From assembly GCA_003576845.1 (NCBI GenBank), contig QEVJ01000001.1, forward strand, positions 156,537-201,561: a DNA stretch of 45,025 nt. The letters are read 5' to 3'. The translations under genes were made by a program, and so were the position numbers. Below are positions 34,769-42,882 of the stretch, one piece after another. The notes beneath the pieces are model-generated. The model made no database searches. It saw only the letters and a list, made by a program, of their open reading frames with translations, and was not told where the DNA came from. How positions within the stretch are numbered: position 1 is the stretch's first letter; every line of letters begins with the position of its first letter. This DNA is from Planctomycetota bacterium. GTDB taxonomy: Bacteria; Planctomycetota; Planctomycetia; Pirellulales; PLA5.

Positions 34769-35464
34769 ATGGGTCAAAAAGTCAATCCAACCGGCTTTCG
34801 CACCGGCATCATGCTCGGCTGGAAGAGCCGCTGGTATGCGTCCAAAAAGGAGTTTCCGGGCCTGCTCATCGAGGATTATCAGGTCCGCAAGTTCCTCAAG
34901 GACAAGTACCGCCAGGCCGGCATCCCGAAAGTCGAAATCGAACGCACCCGCGACGAAGTCAAGGTCGTGATGCACTCGGCTCGCCCGGGCATCATCATCG
35001 GCCGCAAGGGCCAGGAAGTCGAACGGCTCCAGGAGGAGCTCCAGCAGCTCATCGGCCGCCGCGTCAACATCAAGATCGAGGAAGTCCAGCGCCCCGAGAT
35101 TCAGGCCCAACTCGTCGCCGAGGACATCGCCGACCAGTTGTCCCGTCGGGCCAGCTTCCGCCGCACGATGAAGAAATCGGCCGAAACCACGATGGAAGCC
35201 GGCGCCAAGGGCATCAAGATTCAACTCGCCGGCCGCTTGGGCGGCTCGGAAATGGCCCGCTGCGAGAAGCAGATCAACGGCGCAATGCCGCTCTCCACGC
35301 TGCGGGCCAAGATCGACTACGGATTCGCTGAAGCGATGACCGCACAGGGCCACATCGGCGTCCAGGTGTGGGTGAATCAAGGGGTTTTCGAAGGAGACAC
35401 CGATGGCGCTGATGCCCAAGAGGGTCAAGCACAGAAAAAGCCAAAGAGGACGTATAAAAGGTAA
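34769..35464 (+). CDS. rpsC: 30S ribosomal protein S3
   Basis: A 231-residue S3. MGQKVNPTGFRTGIMLGWKS, the KH-domain segment RPGIIIGRKGQEVERLQEEL and EIQAQLVAEDIADQLSRRASFRR are diagnostic. The 30S entry-tunnel protein binds mRNA and has helicase activity. Its last 62 nt overlap the start of rplP in another frame; the overlap encodes an acidic/Gln then basic tail (GDTDGADAQEGQAQKKPK). Confidence 0.97.
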   Translation: MGQKVNPTGFRTGIMLGWKSRWYASKKEFPGLLIEDYQVRKFLKDKYRQAGIPKVEIERTRDEVKVVMHSARPGIIIGRKGQEVERLQEELQQLIGRRVNIKIEEVQRPEIQAQLVAEDIADQLSRRASFRRTMKKSAETTMEAGAKGIKIQLAGRLGGSEMARCEKQINGAMPLSTLRAKIDYGFAEAMTAQGHIGVQVWVNQGVFEGDTDGADAQEGQAQKKPKRTYKR

Positions 35465-35819
35465 CGCCACCCGCGGCCAGCACGTGTCGTACGGCGACTA
35501 CGGGTTGCAAACGACGCAAGCGGGCTGGATCAGCGCGGCCGTTATCGAAGCGGGGCGGATCGCCGCCTCGCAGTACCTCCGCGGCGAGGGTCGGCTCTAT
35601 ATCCGCATTTTCCCCCACAAGCCCATCACCTCGATTCCGCTCGAAACGCGGATGGGTAAGGGCAAGGGAGAACCGGAGTATTGGGCGGCCGTCGTGCGCC
35701 CAGGGACCGTGTTGTTCGAAGTCGGCGGCGTTTCCGAAGAAGCGGCTCGGCTGTGTTTTGCCCGCCTCGCGCACAAAATGCCCGTGCGGGTCCGAATGAT
35801 CAAACGCCGCTCCGCCTAA
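35403..35819 (+). CDS. rplP: 50S ribosomal protein L16
   Basis: A 138-residue L16. MALMPKRVKHRKSQRGRIKG, RGQHVSYGDYGLQTTQAGWI and RIFPHKPITSIPLETRMGKGKGEPEYWAAVV are diagnostic. It binds near the A-site and the tRNA elbow. The start is fixed by AAGGAG (35391-35396) and the L16 N-terminus, and lies inside rpsC. The gap of 156 nt behind it holds two copies of a palindromic element. Confidence 0.97.
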   Translation: MALMPKRVKHRKSQRGRIKGNATRGQHVSYGDYGLQTTQAGWISAAVIEAGRIAASQYLRGEGRLYIRIFPHKPITSIPLETRMGKGKGEPEYWAAVVRPGTVLFEVGGVSEEAARLCFARLAHKMPVRVRMIKRRSA

Positions 35820-35827
35820 CGCGAATA

Positions 35828-35950
35828 CGCCGGGTGGCACTGGTGGCTTGTCCACCAGTGAGAGCTGCCAACGAACTTAGTTTAGTGAATAACCGCCGGG
35901 TGGCACTGGTGGCTCGCCCACCAGTGAGAGCCGCCGACGAACCTAGTTTA
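35828..35950. repeat. Two direct copies of the palindromic element between rplP and rpmC
   Basis: Units of 57 nt lie at 35828-35884 and 35894-35950 (period 66), differing at about six positions, all transitions. Each contains a hairpin with arms CACTGGTGG and CCACCAGTG: 35838-35860 with loop CTTGT and 35904-35926 with loop CTCGC. Hairpin cores match those inside leuS. Confidence 0.9.
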
Positions 35951-35975
35951 ATGTTAGATCGGGACATCAACGGCC

Positions 35976-36206
35976 ATGAAAGCCACCGAATTACGCGAAA
36001 TGAGTGACGAGCAATTGGCGCTCACGCTCGCCGACACGGCCAAGAACCTGTTCCACTTGCGCGTCCAGGCGCAAACCGAGCGGTTGGACGCCCCCAGCGA
36101 ATTGCTCAAGTCGCGGCGGCTCATCGCCCGCATCAAGACAATCCAAACCGAGCGGGCCGCGAAGACGAGTGCGTCGCCGGCGACCGCCGCGGCGGGAGGA
36201 AAGTAA
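35976..36206 (+). CDS. rpmC: 50S ribosomal protein L29
   Basis: A 76-residue L29. MKATELREMSDEQLALTLAD, then KNLFHLRVQAQTERLDAPSELLKSRRLIARIKT is the two-helix L29 fold; the C-tail is Ala/Ser/Gly-rich (ASPATAAAGGK). It lies near the tunnel exit. It is 1 nt before rpsQ. Confidence 0.94.
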   Translation: MKATELREMSDEQLALTLADTAKNLFHLRVQAQTERLDAPSELLKSRRLIARIKTIQTERAAKTSASPATAAAGGK

Positions 36207-36207
36207 C

Positions 36208-36528
36208 ATGCCCAAGCGCGTTGTAGTCGGCGTGGTCAAAAGCGATCGGATGGCGAAATCCCGCCGGGTGGAAATCCCCCGCCAGGTCCGCCATCCCAAG
36301 TTCGGCAAGATCATCCACAAGCGGACGATCTGCCACGTCCACGACGAAAACGAAGATTCGCACGAAGGCGACACCGTCGAAATCGTCGAGTCCCGCCCCC
36401 GTTCCAAGCTCAAACGCTGGGAACTCGTCCGCGTCGTCAAGAAGAGCGACGCCGTCGACATCGCCGCGATGCGGGCGGCCCAAAAGCTCGAGCAGGAAAC
36501 CGCCGGTTTAGGCAGCGAAAGCGAGTAG
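36208..36528 (+). CDS. rpsQ: 30S ribosomal protein S17
   Basis: A 106-residue S17. MPKRVVVGVVKSDRMAKSRRVEI, then KFGKIIHKRTICHVHDENEDSHEGDTVEIVESRPRSKLKRWELV show the OB-fold. A GGGAGGA site precedes ATG 36208. The C-terminus has ~20 extra residues (DIAAMRAAQKLEQETAG) compared with the usual ~85. Confidence 0.96.
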   Translation: MPKRVVVGVVKSDRMAKSRRVEIPRQVRHPKFGKIIHKRTICHVHDENEDSHEGDTVEIVESRPRSKLKRWELVRVVKKSDAVDIAAMRAAQKLEQETAGLGSESE

Positions 36529-36534
36529 CAAGCC

Positions 36535-36903
36535 ATGATCCAGATGCAAACCCGGCTCGCCGTGGCCGACAATACCGGCGCGAAGGAAGTGATGTGCGTC
36601 AAAGTCCTCGGCGGCTCCCGTCGCCGCGTGGCGGGCTTGGGCGACATCATCATCGCCAGCGTCAAGAGCGTCATCCCCGGCAGCGAAGTCAAGAAGAAGG
36701 CCGTGGTCAAGGCCGTCATCGTCCGCGTCAAGAGGCCGACGCGCCGCGAAGACGGCAGCTACGTCCGCTTCGACAGCAACGCCTGCGTGCTGATCGACAA
36801 CGACAAGAACCCTCGCGGCACGCGCATTTTCGGCGCGGTCGCCCGCGAGCTCCGCGACCGTAACTTCATGAAGATCGTCAGCCTGGCGGCCGAGGTGGTG
36901 TGA
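36535..36903 (+). CDS. rplN: 50S ribosomal protein L14
   Basis: A 122-residue L14, exactly the usual length. [28 protein letters not shown], then [23 protein letters not shown] and [24 protein letters not shown] are diagnostic. It lies 6 nt after rpsQ, and its stop overlaps the next ATG by one base (TGATG). Confidence 0.98.
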   Translation: MIQMQTRLAVADNTGAKEVMCVKVLGGSRRRVAGLGDIIIASVKSVIPGSEVKKKAVVKAVIVRVKRPTRREDGSYVRFDSNACVLIDNDKNPRGTRIFGAVARELRDRNFMKIVSLAAEVV

Positions 36904-37253
36904 TGCGAATCAAGGTCGATGATATGGTCAAGGTCATCGCCGGCGTCGACAACGGCGTCGAGGCGAAAGTCCTCAAAGTCCTCGCCGACGAGAACAAGCT
37001 CATCGTCGAGGGCGTCAACCGCGTGTACAAACACATGCGCCGCAGCCAGCGCAACCCGCAGGGCGGCCGCCTCTCGAAAGAGATGCCGATCGCCGCCTCG
37101 AACGTGATGCTCGTTTGCGAGTCGTGTCGCAAGGCGACCCGCGTCGGCGTCCGCTATCGCGACGACGGCACGAAAGAGCGGTTCTGCAAGAAGTGCGGCG
37201 CGGGCAACGGCCTCGTTTCGCCGCCGAGGAAGCGATACGCAAAGTCGAAGTAA
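36903..37253 (+). CDS. rplX: 50S ribosomal protein L24
   Basis: A 116-residue L24. [18 protein letters not shown] is the KOW motif, followed by KVLADENKLIVEGVNRVYKH. The C-terminal part has C72, C75, C95 and C98 (VCESC and CKKCG), a possible zinc site common in long bacterial L24. The start at 36903 overlaps the rplN stop. Confidence 0.95.
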   Translation: MRIKVDDMVKVIAGVDNGVEAKVLKVLADENKLIVEGVNRVYKHMRRSQRNPQGGRLSKEMPIAASNVMLVCESCRKATRVGVRYRDDGTKERFCKKCGAGNGLVSPPRKRYAKSK

Positions 37254-37300
37254 ACGCCGCCGTCCTAACATAACGCGACAGTACGCGAAGCGAACGAACC

Positions 37301-37858
37301 ATGAATCCGCGACTTCAAGACCGATACGCCGCAGAAATCCGGCCCCAGTTGGCCGAGGCCCTCGGCGGAATGAACCCGATGCGCCTGCCGCGCCTCCAGA
37401 AGATCGTCGTCAACATGGGCGTCGGTCAGGCCGTGACGGACAAGAAGTTCCTCGACGAAGCGGTCGACGCGCTCACCCAGATCACCGGCCAAAAGCCGCT
37501 CATCTGCCGCTCGCGCAAGAGCGTCGCCGGCTTCAAGCTTCGCGAGGACATGCCGATCGGCGCGAAGGTCACGCTCCGCGGCCGCCGAATGTACGAGTTC
37601 TTCGATCGCCTCGTGTCGCTCGCGCTCCCCCGCGTTCGCGACTTTCGCGGCTTGAACCCCGATGGCTTCGACGGCCAGGGAAACTACAACCTCGGCCTTT
37701 CCGAACAGTTGGTCTTTCCGGAGCTCAACCCGGACAAGTTCAATCGCGTCCAAGGCATGAACATCACGATCGTCACGTCGGCCCACACCGACGACGAAGG
37801 CCGCGAGTTGCTGCGTCAGTTCGGCATGCCGTTCCGTACCGAAGCGAAAGCCAGCTAA
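37301..37858 (+). CDS. rplE: 50S ribosomal protein L5
   Basis: A 185-residue L5. [60 protein letters not shown] and [29 protein letters not shown] are diagnostic. It binds 5S rRNA and the P-site tRNA. It lies 47 nt after rplX. Confidence 0.97.
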   Translation: MNPRLQDRYAAEIRPQLAEALGGMNPMRLPRLQKIVVNMGVGQAVTDKKFLDEAVDALTQITGQKPLICRSRKSVAGFKLREDMPIGAKVTLRGRRMYEFFDRLVSLALPRVRDFRGLNPDGFDGQGNYNLGLSEQLVFPELNPDKFNRVQGMNITIVTSAHTDDEGRELLRQFGMPFRTEAKAS

Positions 37859-37958
37859 CCCGAAGTGAAATCCAGCAAACCGATCGCCTCCATTTACCGC
37901 AAAGATTCGAAGTCAGATCACCCATCGATAGTCGTCGGACTAAGGACGAAACGAGCCT

Positions 37959-38144
37959 ATGGCCAGTAAGTCGAAAATCGCCAAGGCGAAAGCCAAGCCG
38001 AAGTTCTCCACCCGTCTCGTGCGGCGGTGTCAGCTCTGCGGACGTCCGCGGGCCGTGTATCGCAAGTTCGGGTTGTGCCGCATTTGCTTCCGCAAATTGT
38101 CGGACAACGGTTTGATTCCAGGCGTTCGCAAGGCCAGTTGGTAA
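37959..38144 (+). CDS. rpsN: 30S ribosomal protein S14, zinc type
   Basis: A 61-residue S14 of the short zinc-binding (C+) type. The zinc ligands are C24, C27, C40 and C43 (CQLCGRP and CRICFRKL). [20 protein letters not shown] gives the usual basic start. It is 100 nt after rplE, 19 nt before rpsH. The zinc form implies that a zinc-free replacement copy may exist elsewhere, not seen here. Confidence 0.96.
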   Translation: MASKSKIAKAKAKPKFSTRLVRRCQLCGRPRAVYRKFGLCRICFRKLSDNGLIPGVRKASW

Positions 38145-38163
38145 CGAGAGGAACCGCACGACC

Positions 38164-38559
38164 ATGATGACCGACCCGATCAGCGATATGTTGACCCGAA
38201 TCCGCAACGCGGTCCGCGTCGAGCGGGCCTTCGTCGAGATGCCTTTGTCGAAGGTCAAGGTCGGCCTCGCCGAAGTGCTCAAGCGCGAAGGCTACATCTG
38301 GGATTGGCAGAGCGTCGAAGCCAAACCCTGCAACCGTCTCCGCATCGACCTCAAGTACGGCCCCAACGGCGAACAGGTGATTCGGCATATCAAGCGGGTC
38401 AGCAAGCCGGGCTGCCGGGTGTACAAGGCCTCGCGCGAGCTCCGCCCCGTCCTCAACGGCTTGGGGATCACCGTCGTGAGCACCAGCCGCGGCGTCGTGA
38501 GCGACCGCGAAGCCCGGCAACGCAACCTCGGCGGCGAAGTCTTGTGCGAGATTTGGTAA
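38164..38559 (+). CDS. rpsH: 30S ribosomal protein S8
   Basis: A 131-residue S8. [24 protein letters not shown], then ISRP-type C-terminal segment [33 protein letters not shown] are diagnostic. It organises the central domain of 16S rRNA; in E. coli it also represses the spc operon. A corresponding control site is not identified here. Confidence 0.97.
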   Translation: MMTDPISDMLTRIRNAVRVERAFVEMPLSKVKVGLAEVLKREGYIWDWQSVEAKPCNRLRIDLKYGPNGEQVIRHIKRVSKPGCRVYKASRELRPVLNGLGITVVSTSRGVVSDREARQRNLGGEVLCEIW

Positions 38560-38615
38560 ACGCGGGCGAAATGAATCAAGAGAAACGGGCGGTACGCCCC
38601 GACGGGTAAACAGCC

Positions 38616-39161
38616 ATGTCCAGAATTGGAAAAAAACCGGTTGCCGTTCCGGCCAACGTCAAGATCGGTCTCGAAGGTCGCAAAATCTCCGTCGAAGGCC
38701 CCTTGGGCAAGCTCGACTGGGACTTTCGCCCCGAAGTCGACGTGAAGTTCGACGCCGCCGGCAAGCAAGTCACCGTCTCCGCCGACAACGCCGTGCGCCA
38801 GAACCGCGCCTACCACGGCCTGACGCGGGCGATGATCCAGAACATGGTCGTCGGCGTCACCAAGGGCTACGAGAAAAAGCTCGAAGTCGTCGGCGTCGGC
38901 TACCTTGCCGCCGTCCAAGGCAACACGCTCCAGTTGCGCGTCGGCTACGCCAACGAAATCCAGAAGCCGATCCCGGCCGGACTCAAAGTCACCTGCCCCG
39001 ACCAAACCCACATTTCCATCAAAGGCATCGACAAGCAACTCGTCGGTCAATTTGCCGCCGAAGTGCGCGCCGTCCGCAAGCCGGAACCCTACAAGGGCAA
39101 GGGCGTCCGCTACGAAGGCGAGGCCGTCCGCCGCAAGGCCGGCAAGACCGTCACCAAGTAA
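38616..39161 (+). CDS. rplF: 50S ribosomal protein L6
   Basis: A 181-residue L6, usual length. MSRIGKKPVAVPANVKI, then QNRAYHGLTRAMIQNMVVGVTKGYEKKLEVVGVGY, and GKGVRYEGEAVRRKAGKT at the C-terminus are diagnostic. It lies near the sarcin-ricin loop. It starts 56 nt after rpsH. Confidence 0.97.
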   Translation: MSRIGKKPVAVPANVKIGLEGRKISVEGPLGKLDWDFRPEVDVKFDAAGKQVTVSADNAVRQNRAYHGLTRAMIQNMVVGVTKGYEKKLEVVGVGYLAAVQGNTLQLRVGYANEIQKPIPAGLKVTCPDQTHISIKGIDKQLVGQFAAEVRAVRKPEPYKGKGVRYEGEAVRRKAGKTVTK

Positions 39162-39203
39162 TGCCCGGTAAGCGCATACACCGGCCACAATTCACACTTC
39201 GCC

Positions 39204-39572
39204 ATGAGCCACGAACGCACCATCCTTCGCCAACGCCAGCGCCGCGGTTTCCGCGTCCGCAAGTCGACGCGCGGCACGACCGAGCGCCCCCGGCTGAGCG
39301 TCCATCGCAGCCACAAGCATATTTACGCCCAGGTGATCGACGATTCCACTGGACGAACGCTCGCCTGCGCGAGCACCCAAGACAAAGACGTCCGCGGCCA
39401 AGTTGCCTACGGAGGCAACAAGAATGCGGCCGCCGTCGTGGGCAAGGCCGTCGCCGCCAAAGCCCTCGCCGCCGGAATCACCAAGGTCGCCTTCGACCGC
39501 GGTCCCTACAAGTACCACGGCCGCGTCGCGGCCCTCGCCGACGCTGCCCGCGAAGGCGGATTGAGTTTTTAG
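39204..39572 (+). CDS. rplR: 50S ribosomal protein L18
   Basis: A 122-residue L18. [39 protein letters not shown] and [21 protein letters not shown], then [17 protein letters not shown] are diagnostic. It binds 5S rRNA with L5. It starts 42 nt after rplF. Confidence 0.96.
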   Translation: MSHERTILRQRQRRGFRVRKSTRGTTERPRLSVHRSHKHIYAQVIDDSTGRTLACASTQDKDVRGQVAYGGNKNAAAVVGKAVAAKALAAGITKVAFDRGPYKYHGRVAALADAAREGGLSF

Positions 39573-39676
39573 CCGATCCTACCGGGAACATCGTGTAACT
39601 AGGTTGTGGCTGGTCTCGCGACCGAGCCACGAATTCCGAAACGCGACGCGCCGCCGCGTCGGGAGTGAGAATCAGC

Positions 39677-40171
39677 GTGGCAAGTGAATCTGCAGAACCG
39701 GCTCGTGGCGATCTGCTCGAAAAGGTGGTGAAAATCCGCCGTTGCGCCGCCGTCGTCAAAGGCGGTCGGCGGTTCAGCTTCGCGGCGCTCGTCGTCGTCG
39801 GCGATGGCAAGGGCCGCGTCGGCATCGGCTACGGCAAGGCGAACGAAGTCCCCAATGCCGTGGAAAAGGCCTTCAAGCAAGGCGCCCGCACGCTCCGCGA
39901 AATCCCGCTCGACGGCGGCACGATTCCGCACCGCCTCAAGGGAACCTACGGCGCGGCAGAAGTTGTCCTCCTCCCGGCCAATCCCGGTACCGGCGTCATC
40001 GCCGGAACCGCCGTGCGGGCCGTGTGCGAAGCCGCCGGCATCCACGACATCCTCACCAAAAGTTTCGGCACCAGCAACCCGATTACACTCGCCAAGGCAA
40101 CGCTCCAGGCGCTGCTCCAGATGCGAACCAAACAAGACGTCGAACGGCTCCGAGGGGTTTCCCTGTCATGA
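39677..40171 (+). CDS. rpsE: 30S ribosomal protein S5
   Basis: A 164-residue S5. EKVVKIRRCAAVVKGGRRFSF, VGDGKGRVGIGYGKANEVPNAV and IPHRLKGTYGAAEVVLLPANPGTGVIAG are diagnostic. The N-terminus is a judgement: GTG 39677 follows GGGAG at 39661-39665, while GTG 39665 would add four residues. The stop overlaps the rplO start (ATGA), so rpmD (L30), which usually lies between these two genes, is absent here. Confidence 0.95.
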   Translation: MASESAEPARGDLLEKVVKIRRCAAVVKGGRRFSFAALVVVGDGKGRVGIGYGKANEVPNAVEKAFKQGARTLREIPLDGGTIPHRLKGTYGAAEVVLLPANPGTGVIAGTAVRAVCEAAGIHDILTKSFGTSNPITLAKATLQALLQMRTKQDVERLRGVSLS

Positions 40172-40653
40172 TTATCGACCAGGTCAATCGCGGCATCACC
40201 AAGAACCGCAAACGCCGTCGCGTCGGGCGCGGTCCCGGCTCCGGCCGCGGCAAGACGTCCTCGCGCGGTCACAAGGGCCAGGGTTCGCGCAGCGGCACCT
40301 CGACTCAAGCCGTTTTCGAGGGCGCCATGATGCCCCTCGTCCGCCGCATCCCCAAGCGCGGGTTCAATAACCCCTTCGCCAAGGACGTAATGACCGTCAA
40401 CGTCGGCGATTTGGACGCGATTTTCGAGTCCGGCGACGAGATCACGCCCGACACGCTCCGCGCCAGCGGACTCATTCGCGGCCGGTTTGACGTGCTTAAG
40501 ATTCTCGGCGACGGCGACCTGTCCAAGAAGCTCAAAATCTCCGCCCACAAGTTCAGTAAATCCGCCCAGGAAAAGATCGAAAAGGCCGGCGGACAGATCA
40601 CGCTCCTTTCCGGCCCGAAACCGGTCGTCAAGAATCAGAAAAAACAGAAATAG
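40168..40653 (+). CDS. rplO: 50S ribosomal protein L15
   Basis: A 161-residue L15. Glycine/arginine-rich start (RRRVGRGPGSGRGKTSSRGHKGQGSRSG) then MPLVRRIPKRGFNN are diagnostic; the C-terminal half has the conserved KILGDGDLSKKLKISAHKFSKSAQEKIEKAGG. It overlaps rpsE by 4 nt, so translation is coupled. It is followed by 237 nt before secY. Confidence 0.96.
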   Translation: MIIDQVNRGITKNRKRRRVGRGPGSGRGKTSSRGHKGQGSRSGTSTQAVFEGAMMPLVRRIPKRGFNNPFAKDVMTVNVGDLDAIFESGDEITPDTLRASGLIRGRFDVLKILGDGDLSKKLKISAHKFSKSAQEKIEKAGGQITLLSGPKPVVKNQKKQK

Positions 40654-40890
40654 TCGCGCGGTCGCCGTGCGCCTCGTCGTTGATCCGGCGACCTCGCGCG
40701 TGGTCGCACGCTTCGGACGCTGCCACGCCGTCGGTTGCATCGGGCCGAAGACTCGCCTTTTCCGCCGCGTGGCGTTGGCGTAGGATGGTTGGCGTTCGCA
40801 TCCAAACCGTCGCCGCGCCGGCCGGCCGGTTTCATCGGGCGACGGGTCCCAGGCCGCCGACCGCGAATCTCCTCGAGGACGAATCGAATC

Positions 40891-42237
40891 ATGTGGGAAA
40901 AAATCCGCGTCGTCTTCACGATCCCGGAACTGAGGCAGAAGATTCTGCTCACCCTCCTTTTCCTCGCGATCTACCGCGTGGGCTGGCACATTCCGCTCCC
41001 GGTTATCGACCCGGCTGCAATGGCCCGGCAGTTCGAAGGCAGCTCGGGTTTCGGCGCCCTGCTCGAAAAGGTCTCGGTCTTCAGCGCCACCCAGCTCAAC
41101 CAGGCGACGATCTTCGGCTTGGGCATCATGCCCTATATCTCCGCGTCGATTATCTTTCAGTTGCTCGCCAGCGTCTGGAAGCCGCTCGAGGAACTCAAGA
41201 AAGAGGGCGAAGCCGGCCAGAAGAAGATCAACGAGTATACGCGCTATGCCACCGTCGCCATCTGCTTCGTGCAGAGCTGGCTGTACGTCCTGTGGCTCGT
41301 CAACTCGAACTTGATTAACCCGGCCGTCCAAAACGACGCCGGAACACTGGGCTTTGGTTGGCAATTCGTCGCCGTCCTCACGATGACCTGCGGCACCGTG
41401 TTCCTGATGTGGCTCGGCGAACAAATCGACGAATACGGCATCGGCAACGGCATCAGCCTGCTCATCATGGCCGGCATCGTCGCCCGCATGCCCGCCGCCG
41501 GACAAGACCTCCTCAACAAGACCACGATGGAATTGGGCGGCCGACCCGGCTTCTTCGGACCGGAAACCGTCATCGTCCTTGCCGTGATGCTCGTTGCCGT
41601 TGTCGCCGGCGTCGTGTTCGTTACGCTTGGCCAGCGCCGCATCCCGACCCAAAGCGCCAAGCACGTCCGCGGCCGGCGGGTATACGGCGGCACGCGCCAG
41701 TACCTGCCGATCCGCGTCAATCAGTCCGGCGTCATGCCCATCATCTTCGCCAGCAGTCTGTTGCTCATCCCCGCCACGGTCTGCCAGGTGATCGGTGACA
41801 AGTTCCACTCGGCGGCGTTCGCCTCGCTCTACACGATGTTCTCGTCCTCTACGTCTTTCGTGCACAACCTGCTCTATATCGTCCTGATCTACTTTTTCTG
41901 CTACTTCTGGACGGCCATCACGTTCAACCCGCAGGAAATGTCCGAGAACCTCAAGAACTTCGGCACCTTCATCCCCGGCTATCGCCCCGGCAAACGCACC
42001 GCCGACTACCTGGAAAAGGTCATGGTCCGGATTACCTATGTCGGCGCCGGCTTCTTGTCGCTAGTGGCGATTATCCCGACCCTGATCTATGCTTGGATGG
42101 ACGTGCCGTACGTGATCGCCGGCTTTTACGGCGGCACCGGCCTGCTCATCGCGGTGAGCGTCGCCTTCGATCTCGTGCAGAAGATCGATAGCCACCTGGT
42201 GATGCGGAACTACAAGGGCCTACTCGAAAAGAACTGA
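40891..42237 (+). CDS. secY: Preprotein translocase subunit SecY
   Basis: A 448-residue, ten-segment channel protein of the Sec machinery. VFTIPELRQKILLTLLFLAIYRVGWHIPLP, LGIMPYISASIIFQLL, IGNGISLLIMAGIVA and FIPGYRPGKRTADYLEKVMVR are diagnostic. Start MWEKIRVV at 40891 follows GAGGAC and opens the conserved sequence; upstream in-frame residues are not SecY-like. The 237-nt gap before it could hold a promoter or attenuator, but I see no clear one. Confidence 0.97.
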   Translation: MWEKIRVVFTIPELRQKILLTLLFLAIYRVGWHIPLPVIDPAAMARQFEGSSGFGALLEKVSVFSATQLNQATIFGLGIMPYISASIIFQLLASVWKPLEELKKEGEAGQKKINEYTRYATVAICFVQSWLYVLWLVNSNLINPAVQNDAGTLGFGWQFVAVLTMTCGTVFLMWLGEQIDEYGIGNGISLLIMAGIVARMPAAGQDLLNKTTMELGGRPGFFGPETVIVLAVMLVAVVAGVVFVTLGQRRIPTQSAKHVRGRRVYGGTRQYLPIRVNQSGVMPIIFASSLLLIPATVCQVIGDKFHSAAFASLYTMFSSSTSFVHNLLYIVLIYFFCYFWTAITFNPQEMSENLKNFGTFIPGYRPGKRTADYLEKVMVRITYVGAGFLSLVAIIPTLIYAWMDVPYVIAGFYGGTGLLIAVSVAFDLVQKIDSHLVMRNYKGLLEKN

Positions 42238-42304
42238 CGTCGGTGCATCGCAATCCGCGTTCGGTCGCGGGGCCGTGGCGCGCGACGCTTCTGCGGACGC
42301 CATC

Positions 42305-42856
42305 ATGCGGATCGTCTTCATCGGCCCACCGGGTGCAGGAAAGGGAACGCAGTCGGCCCTGCTGACCGAGCTGCTCGATATCCCGCACCTCTCCACCGGC
42401 GATATGCTCCGCGAAGCCGTCGCGAAGGAAACGACCGTCGGCCGACTCGCCGCCGAGTACATGAACTCCGGCCGCCTCGTCCCCGATCCGTTCGTCGTGC
42501 AGATCGTCGGCGAACGCCTCCAACAGCCCGACTGCGAACGCGGCTGCCTGTTCGACGGATTTCCGCGCACGCTCGGCCAGGCCCGCTCGCTCGACGAATA
42601 CCTCGCCGCCGCCGGCACACCGCTCGACGCCGTGATCGAGCTTCGCGTCGACGAAGACCAGTTGGTCAATCGCCTGCTCGGCCGCGGCCGCGACGACGAC
42701 TCGATCGACACCATCCGCCAGCGGTTTCGCGATTACACCACGATGACCGCCCCGCTCATCGACTACTATAGCTCGACCGGCCTGCTCCGCACCATCGACG
42801 GCAGCGGCACCACCAACGAAGTCTTCAAGGCCATCCGCAAAGCGCTCGGCAAGTAG
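42305..42856 (+). CDS. adk: Adenylate kinase, short-lid form
   Basis: A 183-residue enzyme converting ATP + AMP to two ADP. The P-loop GPPGAGKGTQ is at 7-16; HLSTGDMLREAV binds AMP and LFDGFPRTLGQARSLDEYL is the Adk signature. The LID is short (LLGRGRDDDSIDTIRQRF) and lacks the zinc-finger-like insertion of long forms. In the spc operon adk after secY is normal. It starts 67 nt after secY. Confidence 0.95.
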   Translation: MRIVFIGPPGAGKGTQSALLTELLDIPHLSTGDMLREAVAKETTVGRLAAEYMNSGRLVPDPFVVQIVGERLQQPDCERGCLFDGFPRTLGQARSLDEYLAAAGTPLDAVIELRVDEDQLVNRLLGRGRDDDSIDTIRQRFRDYTTMTAPLIDYYSSTGLLRTIDGSGTTNEVFKAIRKALGK

Positions 42857-42882
42857 CGCGCCCTGCAACTCGAAGTTCCGCC

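Noticed and set aside
35828-35950. CRISPR array
   Set aside because: Only two repeats of 57 nt with a 9-nt spacer and no cas gene. The hairpin element is dispersed, not an array.
39946-41865. A 639-codon open frame antisense to rpsE, rplO and secY
   Set aside because: It crosses three conserved plus-strand genes and contains no domain.
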